Shown: piece by piece, positions 44,363-52,873 of the stretch
Layout of the letters: each line of letters begins with the position of its first letter
How positions within the stretch are numbered: position 1 is the first letter of the stretch
Assembly: GCA_937922795.1 (NCBI GenBank)
Contig: CALAJK010000027.1
Location: 1 to 64,000, forward strand
Length of the DNA stretch: 64,000 bases
Origin: an uncultured Anaerolineae bacterium
GTDB taxonomy: Bacteria > Chloroflexota > Anaerolineae > Aggregatilineales > Phototrophicaceae
Direction of reading: 5' to 3'
Position numbers and translations under genes: made by a program
The notes under the pieces: model-generated
The model's database searches: none
The model's input: only the letters and a program-made list of their open reading frames with translations
What the model was told of the DNA's origin: nothing

Positions 44363-46153
44363 ATGATCGCCCTTGAGCCCCGTATCCGATTGTCGAAACC
44401 GCGCGACGCCGTCCGCGTCACACTGCCCGATGGCCGCGTCTATGAAGGGCCGCTGGGCACAACGATCGAACAGTTTCTGCTGGCGGCGCATGGCGGAGCG
44501 CCCGGCGAAGGCGAAGACATGATCACCGGCGGCATCCTGGATGGCAGCCTGCGTGAGCTAGCCTACCCGGTTCAGCGCGACGCCACGCTAGCGCCGGTCA
44601 CGCTGGCCTCCAGCGATGGCGGTCGCATCTACCGGCGTTCGCTGGTGATGTTGATGGCGACGGCAGCCGACGAACTCTGGCCAGGCGTCAAAGTCAGTGT
44701 GCGCTATTCGATCCCTGAAGGCGGTTTTTACTGCCGGCTGCTCAACCGTCCACCGTTTGACCTGGACGAACTCGAACGCCTAGAAGCGCACATGCGGCTG
44801 ATCGTGGCCGAGAACAACCCGATCACCAAGCGCGTTGTGCCGCTGGACGAAGCTGCAGCGCTCTTTGCCGCCCGCGACGACGACGACAAAGTACGGCTGC
44901 TCGAACAGCGCACCCGCAATCACCTGGTGCTGTATGAGCTGCGCGGCCGAGAAGATTACTACTACGGTTACATGCTGCCGTCCACCGGCTATATGCGCTA
45001 CTTTCGGTTGGTGGCGGTGGATGGCGGGTTCATCCTGCAATATCCCCGCCGCGAGCACCCGACCGAGCTCAAACCGATCCGCGCCTACACCAAGCTGGGC
45101 GCTGTGTTCCAGCAGGCTGATGCCTGGCTGGAGCGTATGGGCGTGGAAGACATCGGGCGGCTCAATCGGATTGTGCGCGATAACCGCGTCCATGAGCTGA
45201 TCCTGGTGGCCGAGGCGCTGCACGAGCAGCATATCGCCGTCATCGCCGGTGAAATCTGCACGCGCTACGAGCAGCAGGGGGTGCGACTGGTGCTCATCGC
45301 AGGCCCATCATCGTCTGGCAAGACGACTTTCTCCAAGCGGCTCGCCATCCAACTGCTGGCGCACGGCCTGCGCCCGTTCACGCTGGAGATGGACAATTAC
45401 TTCGTGAACCGCGAGCAGACGCCGCGCGACGCCAACGGCGACTACGATTTCGAGTCGCTGGGTGCGCTCAACCTGGCGCTCTTCAACGAGCAGCTTCTGG
45501 CTTTGATGCAGGGCGAGTTCGTCCAACTCCCGCGTTTCGACTTCATCTCTGGCAAGAGCCTGCCTGGACGGCAGGCGCAGCTCAGCGCTAACCAGATCAT
45601 CATCATCGAAGGTATTCACGGCCTTAACCCAGAGCTGGTGCCGGCTATCCCGCCCGACCGGATTTTCCGGGTGTACGTCTCGGCGCTGACCGCGCTGAAC
45701 ACGGACACCCATAACCGCGTGCCCACCACTGATCTGCGCCTGCTGCGGCGTATCGTCCGCGACGCCCGTCATCGTGGCTACACGGCCACTGATACGCTTA
45801 AACGCTGGGCGAGCGTGCGCGAAGGCGAAAAGCGCAACATCTTCGCCTACCAGGAAAACGCCGACGTGATGTTCAATTCCGCCCTGGTCTACGAACTGGC
45901 CGCGCTTCGGTCGTTGGCCGAACCGCTGCTGCTCCAGGTCGAGCCGGGGACGCCGCCGCATATCGAAGCCAAACGGCTGCTGTCATTTTTGCGCTGGGTG
46001 CATCCCCTGTCGCCGCAGCAGCAGGCGATGATCCCGGACACCTCGCTGCTGCGCGAGTTCATCGGCGGCTCCAGCTTGCACGACTACCATCCCGGCGAGA
46101 TGAACGGTCAGGGCGAGGAAACGAGCGCCACGCCGGCTCCCCACCCCGCCTGA
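44363..46153 (+). CDS. TGS-domain uridine kinase-like nucleoside kinase
   Basis: A 596-residue fusion. The N-terminal TGS domain (about 14-85, with VTLPDGRVYEG) and a ThrRS-like second additional domain (about 90-250, with YSIPEGGFYCRLLNRPPF) precede a uridine kinase/phosphoribulokinase P-loop domain (about 300-500). That domain has Walker A AGPSSSGKTTFSKRL near residue 313 and LEMDNYFVNREQTPRD near 340. It probably phosphorylates uridine/cytidine or a related nucleoside. The TGS/editing-like front suggests binding of nucleic acid or nucleotide and is a known but poorly understood arrangement. Regulated by the promoter palindrome upstream, if that is an operator. Confidence 0.85.
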   Translation: MIALEPRIRLSKPRDAVRVTLPDGRVYEGPLGTTIEQFLLAAHGGAPGEGEDMITGGILDGSLRELAYPVQRDATLAPVTLASSDGGRIYRRSLVMLMATAADELWPGVKVSVRYSIPEGGFYCRLLNRPPFDLDELERLEAHMRLIVAENNPITKRVVPLDEAAALFAARDDDDKVRLLEQRTRNHLVLYELRGREDYYYGYMLPSTGYMRYFRLVAVDGGFILQYPRREHPTELKPIRAYTKLGAVFQQADAWLERMGVEDIGRLNRIVRDNRVHELILVAEALHEQHIAVIAGEICTRYEQQGVRLVLIAGPSSSGKTTFSKRLAIQLLAHGLRPFTLEMDNYFVNREQTPRDANGDYDFESLGALNLALFNEQLLALMQGEFVQLPRFDFISGKSLPGRQAQLSANQIIIIEGIHGLNPELVPAIPPDRIFRVYVSALTALNTDTHNRVPTTDLRLLRRIVRDARHRGYTATDTLKRWASVREGEKRNIFAYQENADVMFNSALVYELAALRSLAEPLLLQVEPGTPPHIEAKRLLSFLRWVHPLSPQQQAMIPDTSLLREFIGGSSLHDYHPGEMNGQGEETSATPAPHPA

Positions 46154-46226
46154 CGCCGGACGCGGCTTGTGCAAAACCCTTGACAACTTCGTTCAGCGTC
46201 TGAGGCCCTGCGCTACAATAAAGTCT

Positions 46227-47144
46227 ATGATTGAAGTTCACAACCTCACCAAACGTTATGGTGCGCACACGGCTGTAGACGACATCTCATTTGAGGCGCA
46301 CCCCGGCGAGATCGTCGGCCTGCTCGGCCCAAATGGAGCCGGCAAGACGACCACCATGCGTATGTTGACTGGCTTCATGCCCCCGACCAGCGGCACTGCC
46401 CGCATCGCCGGCTTCGATGTGCTGACCGACTCGCTGGCAGCGCGCCGCCAGGTCGGCTATCTGCCCGAACGGGTGCCCGTCTATCCTGATATGACCGTGG
46501 CCGGTTACGTCAGTTTTTGGGCGAAACTGCGCGGCGTCCGCAACCCCCGCGCCCGCGTAGACGCTGTGCTGGAACAAGTTCAATTGACCGACCGGCGGCA
46601 CACGCTGGTGCGTAATCTGTCGAAAGGGCTGCGCCAGCGTCTAGGGCTGGCGCAGGCGCTCGTGCATGATCCACCTGTGATCATTCTAGATGAACCGACT
46701 ATCGGCATCGATCCACAACAGGTGATCGAGGTGCGCGACAGCGTGCGCGCGCTCGGCCAGCAGCACACGGTGCTGTTCAGCACCCACATCTTGTCGGAGG
46801 CTGAACAGATTTGCGACCGAGTGCTCATCATCAACCGGGGGCGCATCATCGCCCAGGGCGAGCCGGCGGCGCTGCGCCATCAGCTCCAGCCCGGTCAGCA
46901 CCTGTATATCCAGATCGCCGGCGCATCGCGAGGCGAAGCGCTGCGCCTGCTAGAACGTATCCCAGGAGTTGACTCGGTGCGCGCCGATGACGACGGCTAC
47001 CGGCTGCGGGCTCGGCCAGATGTGGACGTGCGCGGCGAGATCGCCGAGCGGGTGGTCAAAGCCGGCTTTCGCCTGCTCGAACTGCGCCCGGTGGCCATGA
47101 CCCTGGAAGACATCTTCCTAGATATCGTGGGAAGGGGAAGCTAG
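46227..47144 (+). CDS. ABC transporter ATP-binding protein (ABC-2 / Gld type)
   Basis: A 305-residue ATPase from the ATG at 46227; a longer frame from 46167 has no family match. Walker A is GPNGAGKTTTMRML, the signature is LSKGLRQRLGLAQAL, Walker B is IILDEPTIGID and the H-loop is FSTHILSEAEQ. It resembles the CcmA/GldA class that drives ABC-2 permeases. A C-terminal domain of about 90 residues follows (GASRGEALRLLERIPGVDSV). It is first of a four-gene set with an ABC-2 permease, a GldG-like protein and a DUF4340 protein. Substrate unknown. Confidence 0.9.
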   Translation: MIEVHNLTKRYGAHTAVDDISFEAHPGEIVGLLGPNGAGKTTTMRMLTGFMPPTSGTARIAGFDVLTDSLAARRQVGYLPERVPVYPDMTVAGYVSFWAKLRGVRNPRARVDAVLEQVQLTDRRHTLVRNLSKGLRQRLGLAQALVHDPPVIILDEPTIGIDPQQVIEVRDSVRALGQQHTVLFSTHILSEAEQICDRVLIINRGRIIAQGEPAALRHQLQPGQHLYIQIAGASRGEALRLLERIPGVDSVRADDDGYRLRARPDVDVRGEIAERVVKAGFRLLELRPVAMTLEDIFLDIVGRGS

Positions 47145-47148
47145 TCTC

Positions 47149-47877
47149 ATGTTGCGCGCGACCTGGCTGGTGTTCCAGCGCGAGATCGGGCAGTACTTCG
47201 CCTCGCCCACCGCCTACCTGATCGCGGCGGCGCTGCTGCTGCTGACCGGGCTGATGTTCAACAGCGACTTGACTTTCAGCCTGACCGTCAAGCCGGCCGA
47301 TCCCTCCCTGGTTCCCACGTTCCTGTCGTTTGCGATGGTCTTCTTCGCCCCGCTGCTGACCATGCGCCTGCTGGCCGAAGAAACCCGCGAAGGCACGATG
47401 GAACTGCTGCTGACCGCCCCGGTCGCCGATGTGGCGATCGTGCTCGGCAAATTCCTGGGGGCTTGGTTTTACTTCTCGCTGCTGCTGGCGGCTACCTTCG
47501 TGTACCAGATCATCTTGGTCGTGATCACGCAGCCCGATCTAGGACATGCGCTCAGCGCTTACATCGGCGCCTGGTTATACGGCGGCGCGACGCTGGCCGT
47601 GGGACTGCTGTTCTCGTCGCTGACCGAGAACCAGATCGTATCCGCTTTTCTGGCGATGAGCGTCCTGCTCTTCCTCTGGCTGGGCGACCTGGCGGGCGAG
47701 ATCGTGGCCAGCGTAGACCTGGCGCGCGTCATCCGCGAGATCTCGCTGCAAGGACACTACACAACTTCCTTCGCGGTCGGTTTGGTGCGCATCGAAGACG
47801 TTGCGTACTACGCCGGCATCATCGTGGTCATGCTGTTCATTACCGTCCGCATCGTTGAGTCTCACAGGTGGCGTTGA
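47149..47877 (+). CDS. ABC-2 type permease (GldF-like)
   Basis: A 242-residue membrane protein with six hydrophobic segments (about 17-35, 55-75, 97-118, 128-150, 160-180 and 212-235) and the typical first-loop FASPTAYLIAAALLLLTGLM and RLLAEETREGTMELLLTAPV. It is the membrane part of an ABC exporter-type system, 4 bp downstream of the ATPase and overlapping the next gene by one base. The Gld name is by resemblance of the set to gliding-motility proteins; motility itself is not implied. Confidence 0.88.
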   Translation: MLRATWLVFQREIGQYFASPTAYLIAAALLLLTGLMFNSDLTFSLTVKPADPSLVPTFLSFAMVFFAPLLTMRLLAEETREGTMELLLTAPVADVAIVLGKFLGAWFYFSLLLAATFVYQIILVVITQPDLGHALSAYIGAWLYGGATLAVGLLFSSLTENQIVSAFLAMSVLLFLWLGDLAGEIVASVDLARVIREISLQGHYTTSFAVGLVRIEDVAYYAGIIVVMLFITVRIVESHRWR

Positions 47878-49517
47878 TGCAGCGCGACACGATCACCTTA
47901 ACGCGACAGACATTAGGCCAGTGGAGCAGCTTCATCGGCGCGGCTGGGCTTCTCCTCGGCATCCTGGGGTTGATCTGGCAGGGTGGCTTAACGCCGGTGA
48001 TCGGAGCGGCGTTGCTCATCGGAGCCGGCGGGATGGCGCTGTGGGCGCTGTTGGCGCCGCAGGATTTCGCCGGGTTCTTCAGCGGCCGGCAGGCGCGCTA
48101 CAGCACCACCGCTGTCTTGGCGAGCCTGCTGATGATCGGAATCGTCGGGCTGGCCTACATCATCCTTCAACGGGCGGTGCTCACCCTAGATATGACGGCC
48201 GGCCAGCGTTTCACGCTCAGCGCCGAGACCGAAGCCATACTGGCGCGAGTCACCCGTCCCATCCGCATCACCGGTTTCTACACGCCGTCGGCGCTGCGCC
48301 TGCGCCAGGTAGACGATGCTTTCTTCCGGCTGTACGAGGTAGCAACGAACGGATTGATCACGCGGGAATACATCGACCCGGACGAGAACCCGGCGCTGCG
48401 CGACGCCTTCGGTGTCACCGAAGATGGCGCTGTCTATGTCTCCTACCTGAATCCTGACGGCACTGCTGCCCTGAACACGATCGCCCGCGTGCCCCGCGGC
48501 ACGAGCCAGGAGCGCGACATGACCGGGGCGATCGCCCGCCTGCTGTTCGCTGGTACGCTAACCGTCTACTTTGAGACCAGCCACAGCGCCCTAGCCTGGG
48601 ATGATGTCGGCCAGCAAGGGTTATCGGGCATCAACAACGGCATGCGTGAGAACGGGTTGATTACGGCCACACTTCGCCTGGCAGATTTAGCTCAGAGCGG
48701 CGGATCTATCCCCCGCGACGCCGCAGCGGTGATCCTGGCGCGCCCCACCACCGATCTATCAGACGCCGAGATCAACGTGCTGGACGAGTATCTGAAGCGC
48801 GGCGGCGGGCTGTTGATCCTGGCTGACGCGATCTTCAACCCCAACGCCTTTCTGCGGCGAGATGGCGCTTTCAGCCGCTACCTCTGGGATCATTATGGCC
48901 TGAGGGCGCTGGACGCAGTGGTAGTGGAACCGAATCCAGCTTACAGCGTCCGCACTTCGCTCGATATCCTCAGCGCGGCGGTATTCACCGATACCGACCT
49001 GGGAGCGCGACTGGGCGCTGAAGATGCCCGCACCCTGTTCAGCCTGGCGCGCGGGCTGGAGGTCAACGAGTCGCCGCCGGCGGGCGCGATCAACGGGCGG
49101 GTGATCATGTCGTCGCCGGAAAGCTACGGCGAGATCGACCTGCAAACGCTGGCGCAAACGAACACCTACAGTTTTGACCCGAATACCGACCTGATCGGCC
49201 CGCTGACGACCGTCGCCTGGGCTGCCAATGAGTCGACCGGCGCGCGCATCGTGCTAGTCGGCGATGCGGATTTCGTCACCAACGGACAGATCACCACGGG
49301 CGGCAACGGTATCCTGTTCACCGACAGCATCTCCTGGCTGACGCGGTTTGGCGAGCGGATCAGTTTCGCGCCGCAGGCTTTCAGCAGTGGGCTGCCGCTG
49401 ATCTTCGTGGACGCTGCCACGCTGGATGTCATTGCTTTCGTCACTATCATCCTCATGCCCGGCCTGACGCTGACGGCCGGCCTGGTGGTGTGGACGCGCC
49501 GACGGAGGCGGGCATGA
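47877..49517 (+). CDS. GldG-like ABC-associated protein
   Basis: A 546-residue protein from the ATG at 47877. Two to three hydrophobic segments near the start (about 18-40, 45-62 and 83-105) precede a large outside domain with TAGQRFTLSAETEAILARV, TGFYTPSALRLRQVDDAFF and YIDPDENPALRDAFGV, the usual GldG/DUF7088 start. Later parts include VILARPTTDLSDAEINVLDE and GGGLLILADAIF, and a last membrane segment closes it (VIAFVTIILMPGLTLTAGLV). It probably couples to the ABC permease and interacts with extracytoplasmic partners. It ends in a 4-bp overlap with the next gene. Confidence 0.82.
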   Translation: MQRDTITLTRQTLGQWSSFIGAAGLLLGILGLIWQGGLTPVIGAALLIGAGGMALWALLAPQDFAGFFSGRQARYSTTAVLASLLMIGIVGLAYIILQRAVLTLDMTAGQRFTLSAETEAILARVTRPIRITGFYTPSALRLRQVDDAFFRLYEVATNGLITREYIDPDENPALRDAFGVTEDGAVYVSYLNPDGTAALNTIARVPRGTSQERDMTGAIARLLFAGTLTVYFETSHSALAWDDVGQQGLSGINNGMRENGLITATLRLADLAQSGGSIPRDAAAVILARPTTDLSDAEINVLDEYLKRGGGLLILADAIFNPNAFLRRDGAFSRYLWDHYGLRALDAVVVEPNPAYSVRTSLDILSAAVFTDTDLGARLGAEDARTLFSLARGLEVNESPPAGAINGRVIMSSPESYGEIDLQTLAQTNTYSFDPNTDLIGPLTTVAWAANESTGARIVLVGDADFVTNGQITTGGNGILFTDSISWLTRFGERISFAPQAFSSGLPLIFVDAATLDVIAFVTIILMPGLTLTAGLVVWTRRRRRA

Positions 49518-50050
49518 ACCGCCGCGGGTTGTTCATCCTGGCTGCCGTTTTCGCAGCTTTGGTCATCTTTGCGCTCATCCAGAATCCGACTGCGCCGATC
49601 CCCGAAACGCCAGCTCCCGTTCAGCGCGTATTCCCCAATATCGGCCTGGCTGATATTCAGGCGGTGCGGCTGCGCGCGCCCGACGGCAGCCGCACGCTCA
49701 CCATCAGCCGAGCCGACGATGGCTATTGGATAGCCCTCGACCAAGAGGGACAGATTGACCAGACCGCCGCCGACAATATCGCCAAAACGCTGGTGCTGCT
49801 GCCTTACCGCCGTACTCTGCCTTTGACAGCCAGCACCCGGCTGGTAGAGTTCGGCCTACAACCCGCCAAAAGTCTGGCGATCGAAGTTCTGCTGCATGAT
49901 GGCCAGGGTCACGCGGTGCTGGTCGGCGATCTGTCAGGCACGCTCACCACCTATTACGCCGTGGTAGATAACCGCGCCGAGATCATCCTGATCGAGCGCC
50001 CCGCTATTGACTTCCTGCTAACTCAGCTCAGGGCAGCGCCCTTGACTTGA
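49514..50050 (+). CDS. DUF4340-domain protein
   Basis: A 178-residue protein with an N-terminal membrane segment (LFILAAVFAALVIFALIQ) and an outside domain of the DUF4340 type (DIQAVRLRAPDGSRTLTISR, IDQTAADNIAKTLVLLPYRR, LVEFGLQPAKSLAIEVLL). Such proteins regularly follow GldG-like genes. The function is unknown. Start at 49514 overlaps the GldG-like stop by 4 bp. Its stop codon lies inside the -35 box of the next promoter. Confidence 0.85.
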   Translation: MNRRGLFILAAVFAALVIFALIQNPTAPIPETPAPVQRVFPNIGLADIQAVRLRAPDGSRTLTISRADDGYWIALDQEGQIDQTAADNIAKTLVLLPYRRTLPLTASTRLVEFGLQPAKSLAIEVLLHDGQGHAVLVGDLSGTLTTYYAVVDNRAEIILIERPAIDFLLTQLRAAPLT

Positions 50051-50075
50051 CAAGTTATTAACCCGGCGTTAATGT
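50047..50075 (+). promoter_or_regulatory. Sigma-factor gene promoter with spacer palindrome
   Basis: A perfect TTGACA (50047-50052), 17 bp and TAATGT (50070-50075). The spacer holds an inverted repeat ATTAAC-CCGGC-GTTAAT (50057-50073). A second -10-like TATACT lies at 50095-50100. The 5' leader of the sigma gene would be about 170 nt. Operator function is inference. Confidence 0.55.
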
Positions 50076-50247
50076 ATTAAATAAGTCGTTCGAGTATACT
50101 ATTGAGGCTGGTTAAACCTGCCCAGTCAGCGACGTTCGCCAACCGCGCGATTTTGCGTCATAATCGAGGCTCACTAGTTCAGTCAAGGGTATACGTTCAA
50201 TGCCTTGCTACGTGTGATAGCAGGGCTTTGTGTCTGTTATGTAGCGT

Positions 50248-51492
50248 ATGATGTTCATGGTGATGGACAAGAAAGAGCAAGTCCGCGCTCAACTGCTCCA
50301 TAAAGCCCAGGAACAGGGCGTAGTCACCTACGACGACATTCTGGCACTGCTGCCAGAAGCCGAGCGTGATATTGCTCTATTGGATGACCTCATGGATGCT
50401 TTGGCCGATGAGGGCATCGAAGTCGTAGCTGCTGCCCCGCTGGGCATCACATCGGATGATGATCTGTCAGCCGAAAGCGCCGAACCCGAACTTCCGGAAG
50501 AGGACGAAAACGACCTCACACTGTTTGAGTTAGATGACGACCTGATCCAGGATGCGGGTTATCAGCAGGCTTTGGACACAGATGATGTCGTCGGCCTGTA
50601 TCTGAAGGAGGCTGGTCGCGTCCCACTGCTGACCGCAGAGGAAGAGGTCAGCCTAGCCAAACGCATGGAAGCGGGGAATCTCGCCAAAGAGCAGCTTGAA
50701 ATGTACCGCGATTCGCTGGATGCGGAGCAGATCGAACAGCTCCAGGCCATCATCGCGGACGGCGAAGCTGCCCAGGAGCACCTAGTGCGCGCCAATGCTC
50801 GCCTAGTGATCAGCGTGGCCAAGAAGTACATCGGGCGCGGTGTACCGTTCCTCGATCTCATCCAGGAAGGCAACATCGGGTTGATCCGCGCCACCAACAA
50901 GTTCGAATATCAGCGCGGCCACAAATTCAGCACTTATGCCACCTGGTGGATTCGCCAGGCCGTCAGCCGCGCCGTCGCCGATCAAGGCCGCACGATCCGC
51001 GTCCCGGTGCATATGGGCGATCAACTCAATCGGATGCGGCGTATCCAGCTCATGCTCATCCAGGAGCTCGGCCGTGAGCCTTCCATGGAAGAGCTGGCCG
51101 AGCACATGGATACTACGCCCGACAAGATCGAGAACCTGCTGGAGATCGCACGCCACCCCGTCAGTCTGGAGACGCCCATTGACGACGAAGGCGACTCAAC
51201 CTTTGGCGATTTCGTCGAAGATGGCAACACGCCCGCGCCAGCTGAAGAAGTCGCCACCCACCTGCTGCACGAACAACTGGCGATGGCGCTCAAACGGCTG
51301 CCAGCGCGCGAGGCGCAAATTCTCAAGCTGCGTTATGGCTTAGAAGACGGACGGGTGTATACTCTGGAGGAAGTGGGCCAAACGATCGGCGTCACGCGCG
51401 AACGTGTACGCCAGCTCGAAGCTCAGGCGCTCAACCGGCTGCGCCAGTCGTCAGCCCACGTCATCCTGCGCGATTACCTGTACGAGGGATGA
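50248..51492 (+). CDS. rpoD: RNA polymerase principal sigma factor (RpoD/SigA)
   Basis: A 414-residue sigma-70 factor. An N-terminal region 1.1-like segment ([20 protein letters not shown]) and an acidic linker precede region 1.2 ([20 protein letters not shown]). Region 2 ([39 protein letters not shown]), region 3 and region 4.2 ([20 protein letters not shown]) are complete. The -10/-35 recognition helices match primary sigma factors. Several Met codons near the start (50248, 50251, 50257, 50263) are possible; none has a clear ribosome site. It may be preceded by its own palindrome-bearing promoter. Confidence 0.93.
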   Translation: MMFMVMDKKEQVRAQLLHKAQEQGVVTYDDILALLPEAERDIALLDDLMDALADEGIEVVAAAPLGITSDDDLSAESAEPELPEEDENDLTLFELDDDLIQDAGYQQALDTDDVVGLYLKEAGRVPLLTAEEEVSLAKRMEAGNLAKEQLEMYRDSLDAEQIEQLQAIIADGEAAQEHLVRANARLVISVAKKYIGRGVPFLDLIQEGNIGLIRATNKFEYQRGHKFSTYATWWIRQAVSRAVADQGRTIRVPVHMGDQLNRMRRIQLMLIQELGREPSMEELAEHMDTTPDKIENLLEIARHPVSLETPIDDEGDSTFGDFVEDGNTPAPAEEVATHLLHEQLAMALKRLPAREAQILKLRYGLEDGRVYTLEEVGQTIGVTRERVRQLEAQALNRLRQSSAHVILRDYLYEG

Positions 51493-51496
51493 GCCT

Positions 51497-52282
51497 TTGG
51501 CCGATCGCACCGCACGCGGCCCCTGGATTTGGCCTCTGGCGCTGGCAGCCGCCGGCGTGGCGCTGCTGCTAGACAATTTTCTCCTGCTGGGGGATTTCAA
51601 TCTGGCCGCGTTATGGCCGCTGGTTCTGGTGGCAGCCGGGGCGCAAATTCTGCTGCGGGGCGATCTCCTAGCCAGCGACGACGCGCGCACCTTCGGCATC
51701 ACGCGCGGCAGCGTCCAATCCGCCACGCTTGAGATCTGCGCCGGCGACATTGACGTCCAGGTGCGCGCCCTGCAGCGGGAGGGACGGCTGATTGCCGGCC
51801 AGTTTGCGGCGGCTTCTCGCCCTCACATGCGCGTGAGCGACCTGGGCGCCCATCTCAAGCTGGATCGGGCGGCAACGCCCTGGTTCTCATTCGCCGACTG
51901 GGAAATGGCGCTGGCGCGTGATCTCCCCTGGCAGATCCTCATCAGCGCCCACCTCGGACAGGCCAAGCTGGATTTGTCCGGCTTGATCATCGGCGAAACT
52001 GTCGTCGGCACAGGCCTGGGCGACATTCGGGTTATCGCCCCGCGTGAGGCTTTCTCGCCGCTTCGGCTGCGATCAGCGTTAGGCAATATTCATCTCATCA
52101 CCCCGATTGGCTGCCGAACGCGCGTCACCGTCGCCACCAACTGGCTGTTTCGCGTTCACGCTGACCCCAACCGTTACGACCAGCCGGATACGAACGTCTA
52201 TTTGGCGCGAGATGCGGATGACAACGCGCCGCTGGTCGAAGTTTTCGTCAGCGGCACATTCGGGGACGCCTACCTCACCTGA
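51497..52282 (+). CDS. LiaF-like membrane protein
   Basis: A 261-residue protein from TTG at 51497, with GAGGG 8 bp upstream; upstream in-frame codons read through the end of the sigma gene. Two membrane segments (about 9-26 and 32-52: WPLALAAAGVALLLDNFLL, ALWPLVLVAAGAQILL) are of the LiaI/LiaF-TM type. The C-terminal domain of about 200 residues (LEICAGDIDVQVRALQREGR, LDLSGLIIGETVVGTGLGDI) is predicted beta-helix like LiaF/DUF2154. LiaF-type proteins sense or damp envelope-stress signalling. No two-component partner is adjacent. It is 5 bp after the sigma gene. Confidence 0.75.
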   Translation: MADRTARGPWIWPLALAAAGVALLLDNFLLLGDFNLAALWPLVLVAAGAQILLRGDLLASDDARTFGITRGSVQSATLEICAGDIDVQVRALQREGRLIAGQFAAASRPHMRVSDLGAHLKLDRAATPWFSFADWEMALARDLPWQILISAHLGQAKLDLSGLIIGETVVGTGLGDIRVIAPREAFSPLRLRSALGNIHLITPIGCRTRVTVATNWLFRVHADPNRYDQPDTNVYLARDADDNAPLVEVFVSGTFGDAYLT

Positions 52283-52296
52283 AAGCTGCACAACCT

Positions 52297-52854
52297 ATGA
52301 CGCCTTCTGCCATAGCTGTTCGGATCCGTGATGGGATAGAAAGCGATATTCCGGCCTGCTTGGCTCTCGACCATCGCTTCGAGACCGATTATGTCTGGCA
52401 AATGAGCTTGACGGGCGAGGGTGATAGCTGGCAGATCACCTTCAACCGCCAGCGGCTGCCGCGCACCCTGGAAACACTCTACCCGGCAGATGAACGCCGG
52501 CTGCGGCTGTCGCTGCCGCCCGAACAGTGCTTTCTGGTCATGGTTCGCCGGGATGAGCCAGAAATCCTGGGCTACCTGACGATGTCCAGCTTAGCGGCCT
52601 ATGATCTGGCGCGTATCCACGATTTGGTCATCTCCCACCCGTACCGGCGCCACGGGTTGGGCACGCGGCTGCTGAAGGTCGCCCGACAGTGGGCGCGCGA
52701 GCACAACTTAGGACGTCTAGTGATCGAAACGCGCACCCAAAACTATCCCTCTATCGTCTTTTGCCAGCAGGCCGGCTTTCAGTTTTCTGGCTATGACGAC
52801 CAGTACTTCCCGAACCAGGATATCGCCATATTCTTCAGTCAGTCACTGTCATAA
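52297..52854 (+). CDS. GNAT-family N-acetyltransferase
   Basis: A 185-residue GNAT protein beginning AIAVRIRDGIESDIPACL. The CoA loop is HPYRRHGLGTRLLKVARQWA near residue 118, followed by LGRLVIETRTQNYPSIVF and FCQQAGFQFSGYDDQYFPNQ. It resembles RimI-type acetyltransferases that modify protein N-termini. The acceptor is unknown. It lies between a LiaF-like gene and a membrane sensor gene, in the same direction, with gaps under 20 bp. Confidence 0.85.
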   Translation: MTPSAIAVRIRDGIESDIPACLALDHRFETDYVWQMSLTGEGDSWQITFNRQRLPRTLETLYPADERRLRLSLPPEQCFLVMVRRDEPEILGYLTMSSLAAYDLARIHDLVISHPYRRHGLGTRLLKVARQWAREHNLGRLVIETRTQNYPSIVFCQQAGFQFSGYDDQYFPNQDIAIFFSQSLS

Positions 52855-52873
52855 GGCTGGAGGCTGACTGAAC

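Noticed and set aside
46181-46221. TTGACA with TACAAT upstream of the Gld-like ATPase as one promoter
   Set aside because: The two boxes are 28 bp apart, too far for a single sigma-70 promoter; a weaker TTCAGC at 16 bp is possible but not convincing.
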